Assembly (NCBI GenBank): GCA_020796225.1
Contig: CM036774.1
Span: 25,280,192 to 25,344,191 of the forward strand
Direction: 5' to 3'
DNA: 64,000 nt
DNA from: Arion vulgaris
Taxonomy: Eukaryota > Mollusca > Gastropoda > Stylommatophora > Arionidae
Part shown: piece by piece, positions 9,420 through 19,099 of the stretch
How positions within the stretch are numbered: the stretch's first letter is position 1
Layout of the letters: each line of letters opens with the position of its first letter
Program-made: the position numbers and the translations under genes
The notes under the pieces: generated by a model
Databases searched by the model: none
What the model was told of the DNA's origin: nothing
The model's input: the letters and a program-made list of their open reading frames with translations, nothing else

Positions 9420-10320
9420 AGGAGGCATGAGAATAGAGCAACTGGCCAATTTCTTAAAATAATGCACTGGAATGCTGAGGGTGGAACAGCAAAAAGATGG
9501 CTACAGCAAAAAGTAGAACTTGAAAACATCCTAAATGAAGAACAAGTACATGTATGCTGTTTGCAAGAGACCCACCTGAATGAAGATGTAGCCTTCAAAG
9601 TCAGAGGCTTCCAGTGCTACCGATCAGACCGAAAAATAGAAGAAAGGGTGGAGTACTGACACTTGTGAGAAACAACATCACCACATGTCAGTTTGAGGAG
9701 TACATGGAGGGTGCAGAATATCAGATGCTGCATCTTAGGACGGCAAGTACAGAGTTTCACTTAATCAACTACTACTGTCCAAGTGACCGCCCACTGGCAC
9801 TGGTCACAATTCCAACAAAGGAAAGACTCATAGTGTGCGGGGACTTCAATAGTCACTCACAGAGCTGGGGGTATGACCACATGGACAGTAGGGGCGAGGA
9901 GCTTGAAAACTGGCAGGATGACAACAAACTAATCCTTGTCAATCAGCCCAAAGATCAGCCAACCTTCTACTCCAGATCATGGCACACCACCTCTACACCA
10001 GACTTGGCATTCCACTCCTCAGACCTGGAATGGAACATTACAGTGTTGTTGGGAAACAGCTAGGAGGCAGCGACCATCGGCCAGTATTTCTCACTGTTGA
10101 AAATCAACTCATCAGGGAGAGCAGCACTCTATCTAGGTGGAATTACAAGAAGGCAGATTGGACAATGTATAAGCATCGCACCAGTATACTGACACTAGGT
10201 CTATCTACTGACAAGGACATCAACAAGGTAGTTGATGAGTTCAGCCGATGCATAAAACAGGCTGCCTACGAAACAATTCCTAGAGGGCTGAAAGCACTAC
10301 ACGCCTTACTGGAGCAGTGA
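9420..10320 (+). pseudogene. LINE AP-endonuclease domain (frameshifted)
   Basis: Reading across three frames: LKIMHWNAEGGTAKRW (N-terminal Asn motif), HVCCLQETHL (QE motif), LIVCGDFNSHSQSWG (GDFN), TSTPDLAF and GGSDHRPVFL (SDH motif). These are the ordered catalytic motifs of the exonuclease-endonuclease-phosphatase fold used by LINEs to nick target DNA. Frame changes occur near 9640 and 10040. The in-frame Met region upstream (9282-9420) is proline-rich and not recognisable as a known ORF1. Confidence 0.85.
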
Positions 10321-10507
10321 ATTGGAACTACTGCACAATAATGTAGAAATTTCACGAAAGCAGGCAGAGACCACTCCATGCCAAGAACACCACAACCAAT
10401 ATCAGCATGCCAAGGCTATATTTCAAAGGGCCAAGCTGCAGGCCAGGCGGAGGAGCTGGAAGGAAAAAACAAGAGTCCTTAAACTTTGAAAGAGATACCA
10501 GGAAGCT

Positions 10508-11625
10508 GTGGTAAAACAACTTAATGATGAAGGTACAAGGAGAAATCCAAAGATTGCATTAAACAAAGATGGAAACATCCTCACAGGAAAACAGGCAGCT
10601 GATCATTTTGCAGACTCCTTTGCTAAAGACAGCAATATTGAAATTAGCACAATGAAACAGCGAGAGATTCGTGAGAAAAAGCAAAATGTAGAGCAAGATG
10701 AAACCATACCTGAAGTTATGAAGACCCCAATCACATTTAAAGAACTGGAACTAGCAATATCCAAATTAAAATTGAGAAAATCACCAGGAGCTGATGGAGT
10801 GTCCAATGAGATGATTAAGAACTTAGAACTTCAGCAAAACAAAGTTACTGCAGATTTACAATAATTGTTGGATCTTGGGTCAAGTCCCACAGACCTGGAG
10901 AGAAGCAATCATGATACCGCTCTCGAAACCTGGAAAAGATAGTTCTTCTGCCTCCAGCTACCGACCGATCAGTCTTACAAGTTGTCTCTGCAAAACAATG
11001 GAACGTATAATCAATCTCCGACTGCAGTGGTATCTTGAAAGCGAAAACATTCTTGTGTCACAGCAGGCAGGTTTCAGGCAGTGCTACTCTACTGAAGACC
11101 AAGCAACGTACCTTTCTCAGGAGATTGAGGACGCGTTCCAAGATAAGAAACTGGTACTAGCGACATGGATAGACCTAAGGAAAGCCTTTGACAAGGTTTG
11201 GAAAGAAGGACTGCTGAAGAAACTGAGAAATTGTAGAATAAAGGGTAGGATGTACAGATGGATAAAAGCATACTTACATAACAGAAAAGCCAGAGTGCAT
11301 CTAGATGGACTCAAGAGTAAAAAAAGTTCTACTGCGTCATGGCGTCCCTCAAGGAGGAGTATTGTCCCCCACACTCTTCTTGATTTTCATCAACGACCTG
11401 GTTGCTGAGTTACCACAGGGAGTAAAAGTTGCAATGTACGCTGATGATCTGGTAATATGGTGCACAAATGAGTATGCAACAGTGGCCACCAAATTGATAC
11501 AAAGAGCTGTAGATGCCTTAACCTCATGGGCCAACAGATGGTGTGTCAGCATCAACACAGATAAGTGCAGCACTACACTCTTTACTCTCTCTCCCAAACA
11601 AAAGCTGGCACCATTAAAATAAATG
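10508..11625 (+). pseudogene. LINE reverse transcriptase domain (frameshifted)
   Basis: Motifs in order: LKLRKSPGADGVSNEMIKNL, VPQTWREAIMIPLSKPGKD, SYRPISLTSCLCKTMERII, QQAGFRQCYSTEDQ, LATWIDLRKAFDKVW (motif A with the first catalytic Asp), LRHGVPQGGVLSPTLF (motif B) and VAMYADDLVIW (motif C, YADD), then TDKCSTTLF. Catalytic residues are intact, but frame breaks near 10860 and 11330 and stops prevent a continuous protein. The copy is probably dead yet young enough to keep every motif. Confidence 0.9.
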
Positions 11626-12199
11626 GAGAACTGCTAAGAGAAGACAAGCAACCCACCTATCTCGGAGTTACATTCGATGATAGACTGACGTGGAAGCAGC
11701 ACATCAACAAAGCAGCAGCAAAGGCCAGGAGGAAGTTAGCCATCCTGAGAAAGTTAAGTGGAACCACATGGGGCGCCAGTCAAAAATACTTAAAAATATT
11801 TATCACCAGGCATACGACCACACCTGGAATATGGGTCAGCTGCATGGTGTCCAGCATCAAACACCACATTAGGAGAACTGGATAAGGTGCAAAACCAGGC
11901 GCTTCGTGTCATCACAGGAGCAATGAAAACAACACCAATAGTGGAGATGGAAAGAGTGGGGAATACAAGCACTGAGAGAACGCAGAGACACAAAAGTGAT
12001 GACGCAGGCAGAAAAGTTTCTGAGTATGCCAAGCCACCCAATGGAAAACAGATTCCAAAATCTAGCATTGGGGCGGCTGAAAAGAAGCAGCTTTATTCAC
12101 CAGGCCAAAAGACTGAATAGGCAAACCTCAGACCTACCAAAAGTTGGCATTCCCTAAAGTCTGTGCCAGAGCAAACCCCTTTGAGAGAGGAGACTGAAC

Positions 12200-13077
12200 C
12201 AGAAGTATGTATCCAGACAGAAGTGAAAGGAATATTCGACAGGATGAGCAGAACAGCATACAACGCAAGACAGTCACTCTCAGTTTACTTGATGAAGAAT
12301 ACCCACATGACCTCTGGGTCCGGATATACACGGATGGGTCAGCAGAAAATGCAGTGAAGAATGGAGGAGCAGGAGTGTACATAGAATACCCAAACAACGC
12401 TAGAGATGCGATTAAAGTACCAACGGGAAATTCTGTCACAACTATGATGCAGAAATTCAGGCAATCAAGGTGGCAACTGAAAAACTGTTGAATACCAGAC
12501 CCGATCCTCAACCTGTTGTATTTTTGACTGATGCAAAATCAGCACTCCAAGCACTTCAGTCCAGAAAATTGCCAGATCTACAGACCCTACTGTCTAAATT
12601 GTCCAAGCATCGCAGGGTCGTCTTGCAGTGGATACCTCTCACTGTGGAATACCAGGAAATGAAACAGCAGACCGATTGGCCAAGGAAGGTGCTGCAGGAG
12701 AGCAGCCGGATGTGCCAGTTACCTACCACCAAAAGAAAAGGATGATTAAATCAATGAGAAAGCCACAAATACCAACACAAGACGATTACTATAATATGAG
12801 CAGATTGGAACAAGTTGTTATTCTGCGCCTTAGAACAGGACACAATCGGCTCCGCAGCCACATGTATACAAAATTCAAGATTGGCAATTCAGCCATGTGT
12901 ACATGTGGACAGGCACACCAAACTGCAGAGCACATACTTCAAGACTGCCCTGAATATGATACACTGAGGCAAACTCACTGGCCTAACGAAACAACACTCG
13001 ACATAAAACTACACGGACCTCTGTGTGAGCTACAAAAGACAGTGAAGTTCATACAAGAGACAACATTGAATATATAG
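12200..13077 (+). pseudogene. LINE RNase H and C-terminal Cys-rich region
   Basis: RNase H motifs: VRIYTDGSAENAVKNGGAG (first Asp), a frameshifted middle segment with VVFLTDAKSALQALQ (Asp), and CGIPGNETADRLAKEGA (the HCGIPGNE-type motif ending in the Asp of ADRLA). Downstream is LRLRTGHNRLRSHMY, then CTCGQAHQTAEHILQDCPEY and a WP..T segment, a C-x-C-x8-H-x4-C arrangement that ends these elements. The same C-terminal module occurs as fragments at 15060-16030, 21710-21998, 28750-29105, 51990-52345 and 56385-57200. Confidence 0.85.
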
Positions 13078-13111
13078 ACATATTTCAAGCGAACGAAAGG
13101 AAGGAGGAAGG

Positions 13112-14235
13112 TACACTAAGACAGATCTGCGAACAAACAATTGAATACAATCAAAGTAAACAGCTTATATTTATAGACCAAGAAAAGGCATTTGATAGAG
13201 TAAACAGGTGCAAACTATGGAAGATCCTTGAAGAATATGGCGTCCAAGGACAACTATTAGGTAACATCATGGCCTTATATCAAGATAGCCAGAGTACAGT
13301 AAGAACTACAGAAGGAATGACTGACTGGTTCTCCATTACATCAGGTGTTAGACAAGGTTGTGTCCTTTCACCACTACTCTTTATCGCATATATGGATAAA
13401 ATAACTCAAGAGTCGAATTCAGATAATGATGAAATAAATGAACTGCTTTTGCAGATGATCAGTGCCTGATACATCAAAATGAACAAGATCTACAACATCA
13501 TATTGACACTTTGAACAATAATTGTGTGAAACATGACATGAAAATCAACAACACTAAAACAGAAATAATGAATATGGGAAGAAAACATAATAATCTAGAC
13601 ATCCATGTCAATGCACTAAAATAAACCAAGTGAAAGAATTCAAATACTTAGGAAGCATATTCACAGAAGACGGAAAACTAGATAGAGAGATAGAGGCTAG
13701 AGTACAAAAGCAAATGCTGTAACCTACCAGCTAGCCCCATTGTTAAGGCACCCAAAAATTTCACAGGCAGCTAAGAAACAAATGATCAACAGCATTTTTA
13801 TACCTACTTTGTGTTACCAGAGCCAAACATGGACATTGAGCAAAGCGCAGTCACAAAAATAACTACATGTGAAATGCGTTGCCTGAGAAAAGTTACCAAC
13901 AACACAAGAAAAGACAGAATCATTAACATCAGCATAAGAAAGAAAGTTGGCACAGAACCTTGCTTGAATTATATAGATAAACAAAGAATGAAGTGGTTTG
14001 GCCACTTAATAAGAATGCATCCAAACTCCACAGTATACAGTCTTCTACAACAGAACATCGGGAAAGAGGGCAAGAGGAAGACCACGGAAAAGATGGTTAG
14101 ATGGCGTGGCAGCATCCTGTGAAAGAGCAAAGATAACAATCACACAAGCCACCAGAACAGCGCAAGAAAAAACAGAAAACCACGACACTGGGCAACAACC
14201 CGGTAGCAGTGTGACGACAAAAGAAGAAGAAGAAG
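13112..14235 (+). pseudogene. LINE-B reverse transcriptase, 3' half of the split copy
   Basis: Continues LINE-B after the nested insertion: LRQICEQTIEYNQSKQLIFI, DQEKAFDRVNR (motif A), SGVRQGCVLSPLLFIAYMDK (motif B), then frame-shifted ADDQCLIHQ (motif C), VKEFKYLGSIF, SQTWTLSKA, EMRCLRKVTNNTRKDRI and MKWFGHLIRMHPNSTVY. The ORF ends in a GAAGAAGAAGAAG run at about 14222-14235. Related C-terminal fragments are at 41340-41970 and 43330-44050. Confidence 0.85.
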
Positions 14236-14335
14236 CTTCCCTAGGTCCTACATCAGTCGCCTATTACGACATGCCTTGTAGGTGGGCAGTGGTACTATTC
14301 TTTGCTTCCTTGCAGGCCCGCCACCACACAGGCGC
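14236..14335 (-). mobile_element. SINE-like S1 head fragment
   Basis: Reverse complement of the S1 head (TCAGTCGCCTATTACGACAT, AGTGGTACTATTCTTTGCTTCC) joined directly to the (GAA)n tail of LINE-B. Confidence 0.65.
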
Positions 14336-14394
14336 AATTGTCATCCAAGGGAATGTAATTGCGTTATGTTTGTCTGTGTGTGCGTAGATGACTA

Positions 14395-14870
14395 GTGAGC
14401 CTGATACGGGCTTGAAATGTTCTTGTACAGTGTGAGCAAGGTATATTTGTACAGTGTGGGAAGTTTTACTGCCTTTCTATTTTGACGTTTTTGTTCCATC
14501 CAGGCTGTTCTACCTGCCTCGCAGGTCGAAGAACCGTATCGAAGAAGTGTGCGCCAGGCTGTTCTGTCTTGAGCAACATTCTCCCAGTTGTCGACATCTA
14601 TGCCCAAGGATTTCATCGAGTTCTTGAGTGTGTCTTTGAATCGCTTTATCTCTTTCTATATTCTCTTCGTGTCCCGTTTGATACATAGTAGCCGTCCATC
14701 GCACGCGACGATGACAACAGTCCCAGACGTGTGCTACTGCACCTCTCTGGTGAGTTTTGAGGTGACTGTAGAGTCAAATCTTGAACACAACCCCTACCAC
14801 AGGTAAGGGCATACATGATCGAGGTTGTTAAACATGTTGGTGTGTGTTTTGTCTTTTCTCGCAGCACTTT
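14395..14870 (-). mobile_element. CR1/L2-like LINE C-terminal fragment
   Basis: The minus strand encodes MKSLGIDVDNWENVAQDRTA and AWRTLLRYGSSTCEAGRTAW, the kind of C-terminal sequence that follows 'GRP.LRYKDVCKRDLK' in CR1/L2-type elements. The related plus-strand copy at 36895-37290 preserves more of this region. Confidence 0.6.
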
Positions 14871-15059
14871 TTCTCTGCGCCTCAGCAGTACAATGATTCT
14901 CAGTTATGCGAGTTCCTCTTGTTGCAGCGATGTATTTGACGATCTTGCGCGAGGGATTCACAGCGCGTGGTGTCTATATCAAAGCATTTTTAAATAGTAC
15001 ATTTAAGAGTGTCGTTGATGTATCTAATAAATGGAAACCACTAGTCAATGATTAATATC

Positions 15060-16030
15060 CAGTCCACACATTCTGCAAGACTGCCCCAGTCTGAGTAGTG
15101 AGAGAATGGAGATCTGGTCGACTGCCTCAGTCTGAGTAGTGAGAGAATGGAGATCTGGTCGACTGCCCCAGTCTGAGTAGTGAGAGAATGGAGATCTGGT
15201 CGACTGCCCCAGTCTGAGTAGTAAGAGAATGGAGATCTGGTCGACTACCCCAGTCTGAGTAGTGAGAGAATGGAGATCTGGTCGACTGCCTCAGTCTGAG
15301 TAGTGAGAGAATGGAGATCTGGTCGACTGCCCCAGTCTGAGTAGTGAGAGAATGGAGATCTGGTCGACTGCCCCAGTCTGAGTAGTGAGAGAATGGAGAT
15401 CTGGTCGACTGCCCCAGTCTGAGTAGTGAGAGAATGGAGATCTGGTCGACTGCCCCAGTCTGAGTAGTGAGAGAATGGAGATCTGGTCGACTGCCCCAGT
15501 CTGAGTAGTGAGAGAATGGAGATCTGGTCGACTGCCCCAGTCTGAGTAGTGAGAGAATGGAGATCTGGTCGACTGCCCCAGTCTGAGTAGTGAGAGAATG
15601 GAGATCTGGTCGACTGCCCCAGTCTGAGTAGTGAGAGAATGGAGATCTGGTCGACTGCCCCAGTCTGAGTAGTGAGAGAATGGAGATCTGGTCGACTGCC
15701 CCAGTCTGAGTAGTGAGAGAATGGAGATCTGGTCGACTGCCCCAGTCTGAGTAGTGAGAGAATGGAGATCTGGTCGACTGCCCCAGTCTGAGTAGTGAGA
15801 GAATGGAGATCTGGTCGACTGCCCCAGTCTGAGTAGTGAGAGAATGGAGATCTGGTCGACTGCCCCAGTCTGAGTAGTGAGAGAATGGAGATCTGGTCGA
15901 CAGAAACAACTCTACAAGACAAACTATGGGGGACCAGTGAAGACCTCAAGCGCACCACCCTATTTCTGACACATACCGGAGTAGTCGCATAGCAGAAGTT
16001 GATCGCAGAGGAAGAATATACTGTCCATGT
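15060..16030 (+). mobile_element. C-terminal LINE fragment hosting a 41-bp array
   Basis: If the array is reduced to one unit, the plus strand reads HILQDCPSLSSERMEIWS followed by TETTLQDKLWGTSEDLKRTT and ends VVA-stop. This lines up with HILQDCPEYDTLRQTHW...ETTLDIKLHGPLCELQKTV of the LINE at 8865-13111. The host sequence is therefore the extreme C-terminus of an RNase H-type LINE. Confidence 0.7.
15081..15900. repeat. 41-bp minisatellite, exactly 20 units
   Basis: Twenty units of 41 bp, CTGCCCCAGTCTGAGTAGTG plus a second half ending GGAGATCTGGTCGA. They are almost identical; only a few single-base changes occur, such as CCTCAG and GTAAGAG. Because 41 is not a multiple of three, the long minus-strand ORFs cycle through three frames and are not genes. 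Confidence 0.97.
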
Positions 16031-16049
16031 GATCTACCCATCATCATCA

Positions 16050-16275
16050 TCTTCTTCATTCGCTATACATCAACCACTTGTTAGACCAATCTTTGTGGTC
16101 TGTGTGTGATTTGTGCCTTACTATAGCGTAAGTTCGTTGTGCCAGTTAAGCGCATATAGAACTGTAGACTAGCACATCAGGTTTCAGCATGCTTTTTAAA
16201 TTCGGGCTACGGAGTTCAAGCACTGCAGCTGAAATCTTCCTGTGTAAGAAAGAGATCGGAGCACACATGGCTACT
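16050..16275 (-). mobile_element. SINE-like S1 (minus) followed by an S10 fragment (plus)
   Basis: 16050-16205 is a minus S1 body (CTTCTTCATTCGCTATACATC, AGTTCGTTGTGCCAGTTAAG, ATCAGGTTTCAGCATGC). 16205-16275 reads AGCTGAAATCTTCCTGTGTAAGAAAG with AGATCGGAGCACACATGGC, the 3' part of family S10. Confidence 0.6.
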
Positions 16276-16559
16276 CTCTCTCTCTCTTTAGCCTGTTACG
16301 CCCTTGACGTTTAGGGCAGCAACAAACGCACACCATTCTTCCCTGTTCATGGCCTTCCTCTTGTATTGTGTTCCAGCTATGATTCATTTCCTTCAGTTCT
16401 TGCTCTATCGTTCCTTGGTTTTGGCATTCAGGACTTCCGTCCTCATGAAAGTAGCTTCCTTTCGGCTTTCACCACTTCCAGTCATGTGAGTCAATGACTC
16501 TGGTAGCCCTTCATGCCCGTGGATAGGTTGTATGTTTGTTGTTGTTTCCGTAACTTTAA

Positions 16560-16830
16560 TTTTTTTAAAGGATGGGATCGTTAGTCCCAAGCCCAACCCC
16601 CAACCTGGAGGACCAGGAGACCATGCTTCGTCTGTCCCTCTTCAGTGACCTTTCCGGCTTGGGTAACCCTTCCGGGAACATCAGTTCCGCCGTCCTAGCT
16701 CACTGTATCATTGGAGCACGCAAGCCTCCCCACCACTACAAGGTAATGGCCTCATGGTGAGGACATGGCTACTCACCGAAGTGCAACGATGATGTTCCTG
16801 TACATCAATCAATATCTAATGAAGCTGCAG
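16560..16830 (-). mobile_element. 5'-end-like fragment of an RNase H-type LINE plus S10 tail
   Basis: The reverse complement of 16590-16760 begins CCATGAGGCCATTACCTTGT and contains GTGGGGAGGCTTGCGTGC and GGGTTACCCAAGCCGG. It parallels the 5' end of the LINE at 8865 (TACCTTATCGTGGTTGGAGG...) and the sequence at 47385-47535. The right part, GCTACTCACCGAAGTGCAAT followed by GATGATGTTCC, is an S10 3' end. Confidence 0.5.
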
Positions 16831-17050
16831 TAGTGGTTAGTCAACTCGCTTCTTATGTTAGTGGTCTGAGTTCAATTCCTCAGTGGGCGTGGAATTTATC
16901 AGACCATAACAGCTCTCAGATCGACCCAGCCTCAATTGGGTACCAGGAAGTAAAGACGGCCGGCGTGATGTTGACCACATCACACATCGTGTGCCGACGC
17001 TCAATGAAACATACAAGCCTAACACTGTATTACTCTATATACCACGTGAT
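16818..17050 (+). mobile_element. tRNA-derived SINE, family S6 (plus copy)
   Basis: The head GCAGTAGTGGTTAGTCAACT resembles a tRNA A box, and GGTCTGAGTTCAATTCCTCA about 35 bp later resembles a B box. The body contains TGATGTTGACCACATCACAC and ends TATATACCACGTGATATTC. Minus copies are at 26887-27133, 31545-31820 and 53817-54085. Confidence 0.8.
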
Positions 17051-17129
17051 ATTCTTTTTCTTTCAATCCCAGGAATTATGAATTTTCATTTTTATCCCAT
17101 AGTGCAATGGGGAAGCACCCAGCTTTCTT

Positions 17130-17310
17130 TTTTTTCTTTCTTTTCCTCCCGATCCAGAAGCACTTGAGATTTCAACTCTTCGGTGCCACGAACACCGTAA
17201 ATCTGGAGAACCTGTGGCTTTTCTGCCAGCCCACGGAATTAAACCGCACTCATACGGGGGCTTGTCACCCATCGTCTAACGCTCCACGAACACGCTGGGC
17301 AGGCGGGCCC
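17130..17310 (-). mobile_element. tRNA-derived SINE, family S5 (minus copy)
   Basis: Reverse complement of the S5 consensus: poly-pyrimidine (A-rich tail), GATCCAGAAGCACTTGAG, TTCGGTGCCACGAACACCG, GGAATTAAACCGCACTC (B-box region) and CGAACACGCTGGGCAGGC (head). It lies about 190 bp before the first terminal exon. Confidence 0.8.
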
Positions 17311-17495
17311 AGACTTTCTTGAAAACCCAGAAACCTTCAACAGCTCCAGGCGTGTAGTGCTATCCTTAGTGCTGCGGAGACTTCTAATCAAGTAGGGCTC
17401 ATCCACGAGGTATTAAAAAAAAGTTCCTTTTTCCTTTATTTTTTAAATATCTAATTATATTTGAAACATGATCAATAGTTGTTGATATTTTGCAG

Positions 17496-17679
17496 AGATC
17501 CGACGCCAATGAATAGCAATATTGGTCAACCATGCTACAACAGTATCGAGAATCTGGTCAGATCTCAGAAGAGACATTTTATCCTCATTACCTGGATCGT
17601 GGCCGGCATTATGATATTCCTCATATTCGTGTCAATATATCTCATGTTTTGCGGAGAAGGCTTATTGTGTTGTCTTTGA
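17496..17679 (+). CDS. Tetraspanin terminal exon A: loop end, TM4 and tail
   Basis: Acceptor ATTTTGCAG; the first base A completes an Arg codon with the CG of exon 3. The peptide is DPTPMNSNIGQPCYNSIENL, then a charged QKRH stretch, a hydrophobic helix from FILITWIVAGIM to IFVSIYLMF, and a tail CGEGLLCCL-stop. QPC supplies the last loop cysteine, and the juxtamembrane CC pair is a likely palmitoylation site. The tail is very short. The exon length (184 nt) is identical to that of exon B at 18785-18968. The 3' region carries AATAAA at 17766-17771. Either this is the default last exon or it is one of two alternatives. Confidence 0.85.
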
Positions 17680-17800
17680 ATATGATATGAAGAAACAGCA
17701 ATGTACAAGATGTATTTTTGTTTTAAGGCAGAATATCAAATAGACTCAATGGCCGTGTGCCTGAAAATAAACAGTTTTACAATGTTATGTTAATAGAGTT
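17680..17800 (+). terminator. 3' UTR and polyadenylation signal of exon A
   Basis: ATATGATATGAAGAAACAGC after the stop, then AATAAA at 17766-17771. The first ~60 bases are almost identical to those after exon B. Confidence 0.6.
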
Positions 17801-17931
17801 AGGGCGCTCGATTCACGTTCCAAATATATTCAGTTTGCTCTCTCTCGGAGCCATCAGGATATTTAACTCAGTGTAGGTGAGATCGAGTTCCTAGTCATAT
17901 CGAAGACAAAACGTATGTACCGTGTTCTCCT

Positions 17932-18177
17932 TCTTTGCGTTCGTTCTTTACGACCAATTTTAATCACTCTTTGTGATATGTTTGATCTTTGTCAAGAACG
18001 TGTATACGTTGCACATTGATTTGGTAGGCTCCTAAACGCATAGACTTCTACACGTTTAGGACACGTGCATCCGATTTCAGCCAAACCTCCTAAGTCGCCT
18101 CTTTACGACATGCGTGGCAGGTAACAGTGGTTCTATTCTTTACACCCCAAATTTGGGTCCCGGTAACCACTCGGGCG
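17932..18177 (-). mobile_element. SINE-like element, family S2 (minus copy)
   Basis: Reverse complement of the 1981-2241 element, from a CTTCTTTGCGTTCGTTC tail end to GGTAACCACTCGGGCG at the head. High similarity along the full length; it lies between the two terminal exons. Confidence 0.8.
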
Positions 18178-18480
18178 TGGAAAGCGTGTTCAAGTTGAGC
18201 ATGTAAAAGAATCGTTGGCAGTTGAAAATCTAGAAGAGCAGGCTGGAAAGCAGCTGCCCGATTACAATTCATTAGACAAAACATTTTTAAAATACAATTA
18301 CTATTTTCACCATCTTCTAAATGAGATCGCGGACCCACGCCGATGCTGCGGAGTTCATCAGTCGGACCCACGCCGATGCTTCGGAGTTCATCAGTCGGAC
18401 CATCATCAAAGCATTGCCGCTGAGATCGTCCTGTGTAAGAAAGAGATCGGAACACATGGCTGCTCACCAAAGTTATGTTA
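18178..18480 (+). mobile_element. SINE-like family S10 copy with a duplicated 28-bp segment
   Basis: GTTCAAGTTGAGCATGTAAAAG, then AGAGCAGGCTGGAAAGCAGC, an AAAATACAATTACTATTTTC stretch and CTGTGTAAGAAAGAGATCGG. The same order appears at 22655-22860 and 47130-47385 (minus) and 31830-32040 (plus). Within this copy GACCCACGCCGATGC plus GGAGTTCATCAGTCG is present twice in tandem (18331-18397). A second S10-type 3' end with CAATCAATCAATG follows at 18660-18740. Confidence 0.6.
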
Positions 18481-18784
18481 TGAGTTCAACGTCATGGCAC
18501 ATTGGGCATTCCCATTCGTGCTCTGTTCTCCGCTGCAGCAGTCATCCTAACGTCCATTTGCTCACCGTAACCATGAGAAGTTGATTAGTATATCTTCTCT
18601 CTACCACGAAGACGACACTGTCTGGCATGTCCAAACTTAACGTCTAATTCTCGCACTTGTTCCAGTGACTGAGACTCGCCCACTCACCGAAGTGCAATGA
18701 TGATGTTCCAATCAATCAATGAATCAATCAAATCAATATGTAATTATATGTGAAACGTGATCAATAGTTGTTGATATTTTGCAG

Positions 18785-18968
18785 AAATCCAACGTCAATC
18801 AATAGCAATATTGATCAACCATGTTACAGCAGGATCGAAAAACTGGCCAGGTCTCAGATGACACGAGTTAAACTTGTAACCTGGACCGTGGCTCATCTCA
18901 TGATATTCCTCATATTAGTGGCGATATACCTCATGTGTTGCGGAAAAGGCTTATTGTGTTGTTCTTGA
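18785..18968 (+). CDS. Tetraspanin terminal exon B: duplicated TM4 cassette
   Basis: Second copy of the terminal exon, same length, same acceptor context (GTTGTTGATATTTTGCAG) and same first base. The peptide is NPTSINSNIDQPCYSRIEKL, a basic MTRVK stretch, a helix from LVTWTVAHLM to LVAIYLMC, then CGKGLLCCS-stop. It matches exon A at 38 of 60 residues. All family features are kept (QPC, TM4, GLLCC tail) and there is no stop or frameshift, so it is not an obvious pseudo-exon. The splice phase also fits exon 3. Its own AATAAA lies at 19028-19033. It may be an alternative last exon or the end of a partially duplicated gene. Confidence 0.8.
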
Positions 18969-19085
18969 ATATGATATGAAGAAACAGCAATGTACAATAT
19001 GTATTTTTGTTTTAAGGCAGAATATCAAATAAACTTTGTGGCCTTGTGCCAGAATAGAAAGAACTTCACAATGTTATGTTAACTT
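18969..19085 (+). terminator. 3' UTR and polyadenylation signal of exon B
   Basis: Mirrors the UTR of exon A. AATAAA is at 19028-19033, where exon A has AATAGA; conversely the later AATAAA of copy A is AATAGA here. Each copy therefore uses a different candidate signal. Confidence 0.6.
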
Positions 19086-19099
19086 ATTCACTCTTCTGA

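Larger units (their letters stand above)
8865..13111 (+). mobile_element. Near full-length LINE (endonuclease-RT-RNase H) nested in LINE-B
   Basis: A 4.25 kb non-LTR retrotransposon flanked by TACACTAAGACA on both sides (8853-8864 and 13112-13123). The 5' region (CCTCCAGATTAGCCTACC...) resembles sequences at 16560-16760 (minus) and 47385-47535 (plus), which look like 5' ends of relatives. Order of domains: AP-type endonuclease, reverse transcriptase with YADD, RNase H, and a C-terminal CCHC-like cysteine/histidine region. This order places it in the I/Jockey-like superfamily. The 3' end is GGAAGGAGGAAGG without a long poly-A. A minus-strand 3' fragment of the same family lies at 54240-54360. 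Confidence 0.9.

Noticed and set aside
15127..15958. Minus-strand frames of 237-260 codons
   Set aside because: They read the 41-bp array in rotating frames; the underlying host is a LINE fragment on the other strand.
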